Source: Globisporangium splendens
Taxonomy: Eukaryota > Oomycota > Peronosporomycetes > Pythiales > Pythiaceae
Length of the DNA: 64,000 nucleotides
Reading direction: 5' to 3'
NCBI GenBank assembly: GCA_006386115.1
Contig: VFIW01000130.1
Location: forward strand, 51,068 to 115,067
Shown: in pieces, positions 32,170-42,432 of the stretch
Position numbering within the stretch: the stretch's first letter is position 1
Layout of the letters: the number at the start of each line of letters is the position of its first letter
Position numbers and translations under genes: made by a program
Notes under the pieces: generated by a model
Databases searched by the model: none
Told to the model about the DNA's origin: nothing
Seen by the model: only the letters and a program-made list of their open reading frames with translations

Positions 32170-33474
32170 ATGAAGGTCTCAAGAACCACGTTCCTGCTCT
32201 TGCTCATTGTGCTGGCGCTCACCGTGTTGCAGACCGAGGCACGCGACGACTCCAAGGCTCATGCCACTCCAGCCTCACTGCGCAAAAACCAGTCTGACAA
32301 GAAAGCCACGAGCTCCGGGAAGAAAGGCTCGTCGAAGGGAAACGCTCAACTGAGACCAAAGCCAGCAGCCAACCCTCGCCTCAACTTCGCAGCCAAACCC
32401 GACGGACTCTACCTCAACGGCGCCAAGTTCACCATCAAGGGTGCCAACTACTTTGGCATGGAGGGTGAACTCCTCGTGCCGCACGGTCTGTGGGGTGGCG
32501 CTGACACTACGACCCTCGACGCCGTCGCCAAATTCCTCACAACCAACAACTTCAACGCCGTTCGACTCACGCTCGCCGTCGATGCCGTGCGCAATAACAA
32601 GGAGGTTGTGCCCAGCAAGATCAGCAACGAGAAGGAGCTCCAGACTGCCTTCAACGGCAAGACCTTGCGCTACTTGGACGTGCTCGATTATGTAGTGGAT
32701 GTGCTCGCTAAGCACAAGATCCTCGTGCTCTTGAACTGCCACATGCTCGTCGCGAACGCTGGCATCTCACCTCTGTGGTACACATCCAACGACAACAGGA
32801 ACTGGATCGAAGATGCCTGGAAAATCCTTGCCACTCGATACAAGAACACCTGGAACGTGATCGGAGCCGACTTGAAGAACGAACCCCATGGCGAAGCAAC
32901 GTGGGGTAGCGGCGATCGCAACACGGACTGGCGCATCGCCTCGCTCCAGATGGCCAACAGCATCCACAAGATCACGTCCAAGTGGCTCATCTTCGTCGAA
33001 GGCATGGACAAGTCGAGCCGCGACGACCCCAACTTCCCGTGCTTCTGGGGAGAGAACCTCATGGACGTGCAGCGCGCGCCTCTCGAACTCAGCGTCCCCG
33101 AACGTTTGGTGTACAGTCCGCACGTGTACGGCCCGAGCGTGTCCGACATGTCGTACTTCCACGATGCATCGTTCCCGTCCAACATGCCAGCGATCTGGGA
33201 CAAACACTTTGGCTTCATCCGTGGCAACGAGAAGTACAATGGCGCGATGGTCATCGGCGAGTGGGGCGGTGCGTTCGAGAAGAGCGACGACCAGACGTGG
33301 CAACGGGAGTTCGCCAAGTACCTCAAGGACAACGAGTTGAGCTGGTTCTACTGGGCCATCAACCCGAACGCGGGAGACACGAAGGGTCTGTTGAAGGACG
33401 GCTGGCGCGCTCCTCGAGCTGACAAGATTTCGCTGCTCGCCCAGTTCAAGGGGACTCCAGTCCCTTTGAAATAG
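32170..33474 (+). CDS. Secreted GH5 glucanase with short basic linker
   Basis: The product has 434 residues. The signal peptide is about residues 1-21 (LLLLIVLALTVLQTEA). The linker is short, and Lys/Ser-rich in place of Thr/Pro-rich (KKATSSGKKGSSKG). The catalytic domain begins at NFAAKPDGLYLNGAKF and carries LKNEPHGE (acid/base Glu) and VIGEWGG (nucleophile Glu). The catalytic part is almost identical to the minus-strand gene at 26997-28412 and to the truncated copy at 21498. The C-terminus (ADKISLLAQFKGTPVPLK) is its own. The basic linker would change charge and glycosylation, and so perhaps wall attachment. Confidence 0.92.
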   Translation: MKVSRTTFLLLLIVLALTVLQTEARDDSKAHATPASLRKNQSDKKATSSGKKGSSKGNAQLRPKPAANPRLNFAAKPDGLYLNGAKFTIKGANYFGMEGELLVPHGLWGGADTTTLDAVAKFLTTNNFNAVRLTLAVDAVRNNKEVVPSKISNEKELQTAFNGKTLRYLDVLDYVVDVLAKHKILVLLNCHMLVANAGISPLWYTSNDNRNWIEDAWKILATRYKNTWNVIGADLKNEPHGEATWGSGDRNTDWRIASLQMANSIHKITSKWLIFVEGMDKSSRDDPNFPCFWGENLMDVQRAPLELSVPERLVYSPHVYGPSVSDMSYFHDASFPSNMPAIWDKHFGFIRGNEKYNGAMVIGEWGGAFEKSDDQTWQREFAKYLKDNELSWFYWAINPNAGDTKGLLKDGWRAPRADKISLLAQFKGTPVPLK

Positions 33475-33777
33475 GGTGAGTGAGTTCAACTGGTGAAGTG
33501 CTTCGTCACTCCTACTGATCTGCATAGATCATGCCGAAACACTTCCTGCAGTTGCTTTGTTTCTTTGCTAACGATTTGAACATATCCATTTACCGTTAAG
33601 CACCAAATGATCTTGAAAACCAATTATCTGGCGCAAAACCTACTACGCACATCGTCACACTTGTCCCTTTCGATCACAACACCGACGATGACGATCATGA
33701 ACTCTTTTTCGAAGCCACACACGCAAAGTGACTCACCACCCGAAAGTGGCAAAATCGCTCGTTTTCAGTCTGTCGAT
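33475..33777. other. Short convergent spacer
   Basis: No gene or clear repeat is seen between the convergent GH5 genes. Confidence 0.6.
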
Positions 33778-35058
33778 TTACGGGACACGCGTGCCCTCGA
33801 ACACCGAGAGGAGCTCCAACTTGTCGTAGCGCGGCGTGTTCCAGTCGTTCTCCAAGAGACCCTCGGTGTCGCCCGAGTTTGGGTTGACGCACCAGTACAT
33901 CCATCCGAGTTTTTTGTCCACGAGGTACTTTGCAAACGCGCGCTGCCACGTGATGTCGTCCTCGTCGCGGAACTTGCCTCCCCATTCGCCGACGACCATG
34001 GCGCCGTACTGTTTCACAAAGCCGAAGTGGTTGTCCCAAATGGCTGGCATGTTGGCCGGGAAGGTCGGGTCCTTGAAGTACGGCTGTCCGTACACATTTG
34101 GACCATACACGTGGGGGCTGTAGACCAAGCGCTCGGAGATTGGAAGCTCCAGCTGCGCACGTTGCACGTCCATGAGGTTCTCGCCCCAGAAGCATGGGTA
34201 GGTTGGGTCGTCACGACTCGAGAGCTGCATGCCCTCGACGAAGATGAGCCAGCGCGGGTTGATCTCGAGGATGCTGGTGCCGATCTGGAGCGACGCGAGG
34301 CGCCAGTCCGTGTTGTTGTCGTTGCTGCCCCAGGACGCTTCATCATGCGGTTCGTTCTTGAGGTCGGCGCCGATGATGTTCCACGTGTTCTTGTACCGCG
34401 CGGCCAAGATCTTCCAGGCGTCTTCGAACCACGTCTTGTCGGCGTCTGACGTGTACCACAGAGGCGTGATTCCCTCTCGAGAACGGAGCACGTGCGCGTC
34501 CAAGAGCACAAAGATCTTGTTCTTGGCAAACTCATTGATCACGTGGTCGAGCACATCGAAGTAGTAGATCGTTTTGCCGTCAAACTTGGCCTGAAGGTCC
34601 ACTTCGTTGACCGCCACGTTGCGATTGATCTCAGGGTTGTTCAGGACAGCGTTCACTTCAAGCGGGAGCCGCACCGTGTTGAAGTTGTTAGCCTTCAAGA
34701 GCGTCGCGACCTTCTGGATCGTCGTCGAGTCATTGCCGCCCCAGAGTCCGTGCGGGACCAAGATGTCGGTCTCCATACCAAAGAAGTTGGCACCCTTGAT
34801 GTAGAATGGCTCGCCATTGAGGTACACGCCGTCTTTCTTCGCCGCAAACGTGTAGCGGTTGCATCGCTCGATCTGCTGGGACACGGACATCAGCGAGGTC
34901 ACAGATTCCAGCGACTCGAGTTGCAGTTCAGTCGACACAATCGTCTCGACCGGCTCGCCGGCTGGGAATTGATTTGGCAGCGTGTACGGATGCGGGTTCG
35001 CGACAACTTGGTGGAACGCGGTGGAGAGGACGGCGGCGGCAATGGCGAACCGCTTCAT
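33778..35058 (-). CDS. Secreted GH5 glucanase without linker
   Basis: The product has 426 residues. The signal peptide is about 1-20 (AIAAAVLSTAFHQVVA). An N-terminal segment NPHPYTLPNQFPAGEPV follows and is shared with the gene at 37025. The catalytic domain then starts at YTFAAKKDGVYLNGEPF. There is no Pro/Thr linker. The glutamates are in LKNEPHDE and VVGEWGG. With the gene at 37025 it forms a second GH5 subtype in this cluster, clearly diverged from the linker-bearing group. Secreted enzyme on beta-glucan-type polymers; precise substrate unknown. Confidence 0.92.
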   Translation of the reverse strand: MKRFAIAAAVLSTAFHQVVANPHPYTLPNQFPAGEPVETIVSTELQLESLESVTSLMSVSQQIERCNRYTFAAKKDGVYLNGEPFYIKGANFFGMETDILVPHGLWGGNDSTTIQKVATLLKANNFNTVRLPLEVNAVLNNPEINRNVAVNEVDLQAKFDGKTIYYFDVLDHVINEFAKNKIFVLLDAHVLRSREGITPLWYTSDADKTWFEDAWKILAARYKNTWNIIGADLKNEPHDEASWGSNDNNTDWRLASLQIGTSILEINPRWLIFVEGMQLSSRDDPTYPCFWGENLMDVQRAQLELPISERLVYSPHVYGPNVYGQPYFKDPTFPANMPAIWDNHFGFVKQYGAMVVGEWGGKFRDEDDITWQRAFAKYLVDKKLGWMYWCVNPNSGDTEGLLENDWNTPRYDKLELLSVFEGTRVP

Positions 35059-35105
35059 TGCTGACGTAGTCTTTGCTGTTTCTTATATTCCTTTGTTCGT
35101 TTGAA

Positions 35106-35124
35106 GGCGAGTTGGAAAATGAAG
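35106..35124 (-). promoter_or_regulatory. Probable core promoter of GH5 gene at 35058
   Basis: Minus-strand CTTCATTTTCCAACTCGCC is a weaker match to Inr/FPR, about 55 bases upstream of the ATG. Confidence 0.55.
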
Positions 35125-37024
35125 TTGGAGAAATGACATGAGGGTCATTCTAAGGACGCCAAGGAGCAAGCAGCCTAGGTATGCCAAACACAAGAGAATG
35201 CTAAGGATCCGGGTGCCTTGTGAGATTTTTCGGGGGATGAACACATTGAAGAAGTCAAGGGAATACGCGGCTGGAGTGAGTGGTTGATCCAGGATGGTTG
35301 CACTGCGCATCGCTGTCGAACGACTGAATGAAGGTACGTACCGAGCCTGGATCGCATGTCTGCACCAGAAATGGCAGGTATCGCTGATGCACACAGTTCT
35401 CGACTAGAGGTTTTGGGTGCTGTCTGCCGATTCGTTGATGGCATGACACGCGCTTGACCCGCTCGCGCACGTAAAGGGGATGCGCTGGCAGCAGCATGCC
35501 TGTCTGTCAATGGCACCGGGAATCGTGGGTCACATGATCCCGGTGTCATCACCCCCACTTGGCAGAAAGGCGACGTATCACTGACAGGTTGTTGAAATTG
35601 CTCACCATCCCAAATTTTGGTTGACCTCTTGCACACATCAAGAGAGATTGCGCTGCGTCAACGTGAAGACGGGGTGTGAGGCTCGTGATTTCGCCAGTGC
35701 TCTTGAAGTACAGAATTCTATTCACCCGAAGCGAGTCTGTAGGAAATGCCATGAAATAGAACGTTCCTATTGACAGGGTCCAGGAGTGCCAAACGAAGAG
35801 AGAAATGAACGGATGCGAAATGTCGTTGACGCGCTCGGGGTGATCTGGGCATGGACAGCAGTAGGTAGCACCGCAGGTACCAAATATTTGGAGACTCAGA
35901 TGTGTGTCGGTGGGGCGAACAGAGGATTCTGGAGACAGACCACTCTCACCACGTAGCACAGCTGGTCGAGGTGGCTTCAACGTGGTATGGTGGATAGCCT
36001 TTCACATGCAATTTGAATGGCAAAAGTGGCGATACAGCAAGCGTTTAGGAGCGTGTGTGCTTGCTGTCCAGCAGATTCAACAGATAAGCAGACGCGAGGA
36101 CTTGGACGCAGGGCCGTTTCGGCAAATCACTGAACGCTGGTATTGCTAAATGCGAATCGCATGTTGTATCCGCGATTGCATCACAAGTCTTCTCCAATAT
36201 TGTTGGATTATTTGTGCATCATTGCACTAGATCCGAAATAAGTCCGCAGTAAATGATGAGGATATAATCGAGTATGTGATAAGTACTGATGTGTGTTAAT
36301 AGTGCTTGAAGTTGAACTCGCACCTGTAGATCTGGCGATGGGCCAACCTTGTTGATGAGCTGACGAGCTCTTTCGAATTGCTGTGAACAACGGAAACTGC
36401 ATCCTACTGTTGACTCAGGTTCAACACGATAAGCGAAGGGTGGTTTGCATATACAGTAGGCAGTGTCCATTGCTTGGTAGGTCAAGCATCAAAGGGTGAA
36501 CGATTGGTCCAAAGCAAAGCCACGAGATCTCGGCCAAAACGCGTATTCATATCGAGGTTACGCCACGCATTTCAGTTGAGAGCATAAATAGCGGTTTCAA
36601 AGCGATAAGGAATCTGATGCTAAAGACGCAAAAGTGTCCAAGCTGGGTATTGTGGGTCGTCCATATTTCACTCCCTCTAAAACTCAGAAATGGAAACTCT
36701 GTTTCGAAGATGGACAACGTTCAAGGCAAGCGCACGTCGCAGCAAAACTCAACGTCACCATTCAAGGGAATTAGTTTCACAGCCTACGTATAAAGCTATT
36801 GCAACTAGAACCCCAAACAGGCAAATGCGCTACTTTCAAACTCCAAGCAAACGTTTTTCAACATGCACTACGAGTGAACGATGATGATGGAAAGTTCACG
36901 ACAGATCACCTTACCTTTCCACGCACTCCATCTTCCTCGCGCTCCTCTCTCTCTCTCTCTCTCTCTCATCTCTCATCTCTCTCTCTCTCACCTGGACACA
37001 CGCACACTCAACTTCACCACTCGC
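35125..37024. other. Gene-poor spacer with CT microsatellite
   Basis: No gene is supported in about 1.9 kb. A (CT)n tract lies at about 36945-36990, just beyond the 3' end of the next GH5 gene. Confidence 0.55.
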
Positions 37025-38278
37025 TTATGGGATCGGGGTCCCCTTGATGCCCGAGAGCATCGTCAACTTGTCGTAGCGAGGCGTGTTCCAGTCGTTCTCC
37101 AAGAGACCCTCGGTATCGCCCGAGTTGGGGTTCAAGCTCCAGTAGAAGTAGCCCAAACCTTTCTCCTTGAGGTATGCCGCGAAACGGTCCTGCCACTTCT
37201 TGTCGGCATCGTCGCGGTACTTGCCACCCCACTCACCCATGACGATCGGACCATACTTCTTGTACACAAAGCCAAAGTGCAGATCCCAGATCGCAGGCAT
37301 GTTGTTCGGGTAGTTGGAGGCCGAGAAGTACGACTGGGACGCAACGTTTGGACCGTAGACGTGAGGGCTGTACACGAGTCGTTCCGCGACTGGCAGCGTC
37401 AGGTTGGCGCGCTGCAAGTCCATGAGGTTCTCTCCCCAAAAGCAAGGGTAAGCAGCTTGGTCGCGGCTCGAGTACTGCATGCCCTCGATAAAGATCAACC
37501 AACGTGGGGTGATACTCAGGATGCTCTTGGCCCACTGCGACGAGGCGAGGCGCCAGTCGTTGGCCGTGTTGTTGCTTCCCCAGGATGCACTATCGTGGGG
37601 CTCGTTCTTGAGGTCGGCACCGATCACGTTCCACGTGTTCTTGTAGCGCGTCGCCAAGATCTTCCACGCGTTCTCGAAGTTGTTCTTGTCAGCGTCGTTG
37701 GTGTACCACAAGGCTCCGATGCCGCCGTTCTGGTACAGCACGTGAGCGTCCAAAAGCACGACGATCTTGTTCGCCGCAAAGATGCTGATCGTGTAGTCCA
37801 TGACGTCCAAGTAGTACAGCGTCTTGCCGTTGAACGACGTCTGCAGCGCGGCTTCGTTGATGATCTTGGTGCGATCCACGACCTTGTTCTGCAACACTGC
37901 ATCGACGGCGAAAGGGAGACGCACGGCGTTGAAGTTGTTGGCCTTGAGGTACGTCGCGATCTTCTGGATGGTCGTTGACTCGCCACCTCCCCAGAGCCCA
38001 TGAGGCACGAGGATGTCGCCTTCCATGCCAAAGTAGTTGGCACCTTTGAACGTGAACGGCGCGCCATTCATGTAGATGCCGTCCAACTTGGCCTGGAAGT
38101 TTGGCGTGGCTTGAGGCGTCACGGCTGCGAGCCCGAGCAACTTGGACGTGACCGAGGTATCGGCTGGGATTGGATCCCCTGCTGGGAACTGCGGCAACGT
38201 GTAAGGGTGCTCATTGGCCAACACAGACGCCACCAGGGCTGTGATGCCCGCGACAAACGCGACGGCGAAGCTCTTCAT
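37025..38278 (-). CDS. Secreted GH5 glucanase without linker, second copy of subtype
   Basis: The product has 417 residues from ATG 38278. The signal peptide is about 1-20 (MKSFAVAFVAGITALVASVL). NEHPYTLPQFPAGDPIP follows, then the catalytic domain from NFQAKLDGIYMNGAPF. The catalytic glutamates are in LKNEPHDS and VMGEWGG. The open frame extends upstream to 38461, but the initiator at 38333-38352 lies inside that extension, so I use the ATG that begins a signal peptide. It is paralogous to 33778-35058 in the same orientation, so a tandem pair. Confidence 0.92.
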   Translation of the reverse strand: MKSFAVAFVAGITALVASVLANEHPYTLPQFPAGDPIPADTSVTSKLLGLAAVTPQATPNFQAKLDGIYMNGAPFTFKGANYFGMEGDILVPHGLWGGGESTTIQKIATYLKANNFNAVRLPFAVDAVLQNKVVDRTKIINEAALQTSFNGKTLYYLDVMDYTISIFAANKIVVLLDAHVLYQNGGIGALWYTNDADKNNFENAWKILATRYKNTWNVIGADLKNEPHDSASWGSNNTANDWRLASSQWAKSILSITPRWLIFIEGMQYSSRDQAAYPCFWGENLMDLQRANLTLPVAERLVYSPHVYGPNVASQSYFSASNYPNNMPAIWDLHFGFVYKKYGPIVMGEWGGKYRDDADKKWQDRFAAYLKEKGLGYFYWSLNPNSGDTEGLLENDWNTPRYDKLTMLSGIKGTPIP

Positions 38279-38332
38279 GGTTGGGAGGAGGGTCTCGGTC
38301 ACTTGGTTGGTTGGTTGATTTGCTTGATTGCT

Positions 38333-38352
38333 GGCAAGTTTGGAAATGAGCC
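38333..38352 (-). promoter_or_regulatory. Core promoter of GH5 gene at 38278
   Basis: Minus-strand GGCTCATTTCCAAACTTGCC fits the Inr/FPR consensus, 55 bases before the ATG. Confidence 0.8.
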
Positions 38353-40337
38353 TTGGTTTTGGACTACTGCAGACCATGAAACTCGATACCAGAGCGACAG
38401 CAAGAGAGCAGAGGCTTGTGTCAGCCAATGCACAGTTGGGCTGACGCTGGTCGTCGCCCACACCAATGAGGCTGTCGGGTGCTGCTTGGAGAGAGCACGA
38501 TGATGCGTTGCAATGCTGCTTGTTCAGGCCATCACCGCTGTGAGTGCGGACGTCTCCAGCTGGTTGCAGTTGTGCAAAATGGAAACCAAAGAACGCAAGC
38601 GTATTACGAAGCTACAACGATGATAGAGATCGGGTTCCTCCTGGGATGTGCTAATCTAGTGCCCGAACTCGCGCAAACTGCTGATAAACTCGCTTTCTTA
38701 CCATGTGAGAATGCTCAGGCAGCCTGATTGTCATGTTCTGCATTAGCAGATTAGATAGCAATGCCTTCAGTTATTCGAGTCGGGAAGTGTAAGCTCAAAA
38801 CACCATCCTACCGGGTTATATGTGCATTTGGTCGTGTGTTTTCTGGTCTCACACTTGTTAGCACTGAGTATGGCCACATGGTGGACAATATTGTGCACCA
38901 CGCCGCTGATGAGTTCTTTTCAAAGTTGAAGGTGCAAGATCGTACGCATTGGGACTCGAGCTGAGCACTGTGGCAATGTTGAAGTTTGCTGTGTACCGTA
39001 TGCCGAAGAGGGAGGTGTAGGTTGCTCCTGTCAATGAGGTTCACCAACACGAATTCGTCTAATGTCGTTGCTACAGACGAATCGGTCAAGCGAACCTCAT
39101 TGAGCATCCATCATTGAACTTGGCCCCCAAAATTTCAGTACTGAACCAGTCGGCCGCCGCGTTTCCAAACTGCCAAGTCCATCTTCTGCTGCAAGGCAAG
39201 GCATCCTCCCTTGACAGCGAGCGCTTCAACAGCGTAGCCAGGGAGCTCACCTACTGCTTGCGTTTCGCAAGACAAAGCACATCTTCAGAAGATCTCATCG
39301 TGCTGCTTGACATGTCGGTGACACACACTTGCAGTTGAGGAGCGCGCTGAAAATTTGGAGGCGTGCGTGGGGGAGAGTGCGCGACTCAAAGATCGAAATT
39401 TTTGTCACGTGGCGGATCTTTCGTGTCATGGTTGCAGGATGCATCCACGTCCACATACCCCAAGCAGACGCAATGAGCTGAGCTGTTCGTGGAAAACAGC
39501 AGGTTTTGTGAGGAGGTCCACATGACTGGAGGGCAACTTCAACTTGACCCACCAAGTGTACAGTACGAAACTGGAGCTGAACCCATCCTCAGCGTCCATC
39601 TCCTGTTGACGCAAATCCATCACGGTGTGCAGACGGAGAAGGATGGGTCCAGAAAGGGGTGTCTCGTTGAAGTTGGCGCGGTGTGGTTCGAGCTACACAA
39701 AATGGGGTACACTGCCCAGTCTCTGAGAGTCGTGCGTGCTGCGAGATTGACAGATCAACTAGGTCGGAAGATAAGCAGGCATGCGAGTCCATGCTCAGCA
39801 ACTGAGCGGCAATGGAGGTCGCAGAGCCAAAGCATAGTAGTAGTCTGGTTGACACACGTGGTCCGAAGCTCAGATCGTTGAATGGCAGAATATGGCTGTC
39901 AGCGTGCGTTGCTGTCTTGTTTCCTGTGTTGTGCCTCGATGCCACTCGACTAGGAAAACAGAAACACACTTTGGTTTACTCGTGCACTCTTGCGCCACTC
40001 AGGAGAGATAAAATAAAGGAAAAGAGTCGAGCCAACTCCGTGTTGCTTCCGTTGATTGCAAGAGCATTGTATGTTTGTTGGTTGTTGATAGACGTCCACT
40101 GTCAGAAGCAGCCGTCTGAGAGCACTGGCAGAGCGAGACGTGCGCCGTGTTTGATACCCACGACGTGCCATATTGAGCCCGTTGTCTGTGTTGCGATGAC
40201 GCTCAAGTGTTTGACAGCGCGACAAAAAGTACCCTGTCTAAAGTAGATACCCGCAATAAAAACATTGTGGGATAAACCCAACTCCCCACTCGTATACCCC
40301 ATCTCTACCATTACTGTCCACCACCGCAATAGTGGCC
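38353..40337. other. Gene-poor spacer ending the GH5 cluster
   Basis: No gene is supported. It contains the hairpin at 39032-39102 that I list separately. Confidence 0.55.
39032..39102. repeat. Imperfect 71-base hairpin
   Basis: Outer arms CAATGAGGTTC / GAACCTCATTG and inner arms ATTCGTCT / AGACGAAT pair exactly, separated by a 9-10 base internal loop and closed by a loop of about 13 bases. Resembles a small-RNA precursor or a miniature inverted-repeat remnant. Confidence 0.6.
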
Positions 40338-40357
40338 CACACTTTCCACCATTTATC
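40338..40357 (+). promoter_or_regulatory. Core promoter of SLU7
   Basis: CACACTTTCCACCATTTATC holds an initiator-like CACTTTCC and an ATTTATC flanking element, about 65 bases before ATG 40420. Confidence 0.55.
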
Positions 40358-40419
40358 CCCAGCACAAGCGGAAACGCACATTAAAGAAAGCAAGACATCT
40401 CTCTTTTCTGCTGGTGACG

Positions 40420-42207
40420 ATGGCGTCGACGGGCGGCGAGCGCATGTCCACGAGCGACTTCAAGAAGAAGCGCGAGATCGAGGAGGCGCGCAAGAACGGG
40501 ACGCTGCCACCGGAGCAGGACGCCGAGGGCAACCTCATCAACCCACACAACCCGGAGTTCATCACCAAGCGGCCGTGGTACCTTGGCGACTCGGGACCGT
40601 CGCTCAAGCACCAGTCGGTGCAGAACCAGTCGCACTTGCTGTCCATCCACGAAGCCGATGAGCTCTACCTGCGCGGCAAGAAGGTGCAGGATAGCGCGAC
40701 GGAGAGGAAGCCCACCAAGTGGCGTAAGGGTGCGTGCAAGAACTGCGGTGCCATGAGCCACAAGACCCAGGAGTGCGTCGAGCGGCCGCGCAAGGTCGGC
40801 GCGTGGAAGTCCAACAAGGACATCAAAGGCGACGAAGTGCTCGTGGACGTGCGCTCACAGCAGTTCGGTAAGCTCGCGTTCGACGCGAAGCGCGACCAGT
40901 GGCTCGGCTACGACCCGAAGGAGCACACGAAGACCATCGCGCGGTACGGCAAGATCGACGAGGCGAGAAAGAAGCTGCGCATGGAGGAAGTGAACAAGAA
41001 GCTGCAGAAGTCCGCGCAAGATGCCGCCGATGGCGGTGGAGATGGCAGCAAGAAGACACGACGGAATAAAAGCAAATCGAAAGACGAGGGCGAGAATGCT
41101 GCAGGATCCGATTCCGACTCGGACTCGGATTACGATTCGGATATGGAGTCCGAGGACGACGAATTTCGCGACCGCGACCAAGGTCCCATGTTCACGGAGC
41201 GCGTCGCACGCCAAGGTGGCGTCGGCGGTGCGCAGATGAAGACGACGGTGCGCAATCTGCGCATCCGCGAAGACACGGCCAAATATTTGCGCAACCTGAA
41301 CCCGAACTCGGCGTACTACGACCCGAAGACACGCTCGATGCGTGACAATCCGAACCCAGAGCTTAATCCGGAAGACACGACGTACTTGGGCGACAACGTC
41401 GTGCGGTTCACGGGTGATGCCCAGAAGCTGGCGTCGGCGCAATTGTTTGCGTGGGAGGCGTACGCTAAAGGCACCGACATTCATCCATTAGCGAATCCGT
41501 CGCAGGCCGAGTTTTTGAAGAAGCAGTTTGAGGAGAAGAAAGCAGCGTTGGAGAAGGAGAAGTCGAGGAAGATCCTGGAGAAATACGGCGGTCAGCAACA
41601 TTTGGAGGCGCCACCCAAGGAGCTGCTGCTCGCGCAGACCGAGCACTATGTCGAGTATTCGCGCGATGGCCGCGTCGTGAAGGGACTGGAGCGCGCGCCC
41701 GTCAAGTCCAAGTATGTTGAAGACGTCTTTGAGAACAACCACACGACCATCTGGGGCTCCTGGTTTGACCGCAGCGAGATGGCGTGGGGGTACTCGTGTT
41801 GTCATTCGAAGGTGCGCAAGTCGTATTGTACGGGCGAAGACGGCAAGAAGGCGATCGAGGCGTCTATGAACGTGAGTGCGCAGCGGCAGATGCTGAAGCC
41901 CCAAGCACGCGACGAGAATGCCGCGAAGGACGACAGCAACATGCTGCGCAAGCGCAGCGACATGTATGGCGAGAACATCAACCCGGAGCTGGACGACAAG
42001 AAGCTGAAAAAGGCGCTGAAGAAGGTCGCGAAGGAGAACGCCAAGGCGGAGACCGACGACAAGAAGCGCAAGTACAACTCGATGAGCAAGAGCAACTACG
42101 AGGTGAACGCCGAGGAGATGGAAGCGTACAAGCTGCTCAAGTCCCGTGGCGACGATCCGATGGCCAAGCTGCTCGGCAAAGAGGACGCGCTGCTCGACGA
42201 GGAGTAA
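40420..42207 (+). CDS. SLU7: Pre-mRNA splicing factor SLU7
   Basis: The product has 595 residues in one exon. The N-terminus (FKKKREIEEARKNGTLPPE) and the CCHC zinc knuckle C106-x2-C109-x4-H114-x4-C119 (in CKNCGAMSHKTQEC) are those of SLU7. That protein joins the spliceosome for the second catalytic step and helps select the 3' splice site. A highly acidic Asp/Ser tract at about 227-249 precedes the conserved body with RNLRIREDTAKYLRNL and EDTTYLGDN. The conserved WGSWFDRSEMAWGYSC-type block lies near residue 446. The Lys-rich C-terminus probably carries nuclear localisation signals. The length is as expected for the family. Confidence 0.96.
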   Translation: MASTGGERMSTSDFKKKREIEEARKNGTLPPEQDAEGNLINPHNPEFITKRPWYLGDSGPSLKHQSVQNQSHLLSIHEADELYLRGKKVQDSATERKPTKWRKGACKNCGAMSHKTQECVERPRKVGAWKSNKDIKGDEVLVDVRSQQFGKLAFDAKRDQWLGYDPKEHTKTIARYGKIDEARKKLRMEEVNKKLQKSAQDAADGGGDGSKKTRRNKSKSKDEGENAAGSDSDSDSDYDSDMESEDDEFRDRDQGPMFTERVARQGGVGGAQMKTTVRNLRIREDTAKYLRNLNPNSAYYDPKTRSMRDNPNPELNPEDTTYLGDNVVRFTGDAQKLASAQLFAWEAYAKGTDIHPLANPSQAEFLKKQFEEKKAALEKEKSRKILEKYGGQQHLEAPPKELLLAQTEHYVEYSRDGRVVKGLERAPVKSKYVEDVFENNHTTIWGSWFDRSEMAWGYSCCHSKVRKSYCTGEDGKKAIEASMNVSAQRQMLKPQARDENAAKDDSNMLRKRSDMYGENINPELDDKKLKKALKKVAKENAKAETDDKKRKYNSMSKSNYEVNAEEMEAYKLLKSRGDDPMAKLLGKEDALLDEE

Positions 42208-42432
42208 TCGCCCTCAAGTAAGAAGAAGAAAGAAAGAATGTATCTATATATCCACACAAAGCCCTTGTGAAACAGCAGCATCACGCGCATTTGATTATGT
42301 GGAACGAAGCTTCTTTTTTATTTGGTGTTTATTTCATTTTCTAGTGGAATTGTTTGATTATAGAGCGGAGGATTGTGTCGCACGACGAAGAGCAAGACTG
42401 AGGTTTCCGAACAGCCATGGGTCCTAAATGGC

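Noticed and set aside
33607..34449. 280-codon plus-strand frame opposite a GH5 gene
   Set aside because: The same mirror protein recurs opposite each GH5 copy, as expected for a shadow of conserved coding sequence.
36881..37978. 365-codon plus-strand frame entering a GH5 gene from a CT microsatellite
   Set aside because: The first part is translated microsatellite (LSLSLSL) and the rest is antisense to GH5 coding sequence.
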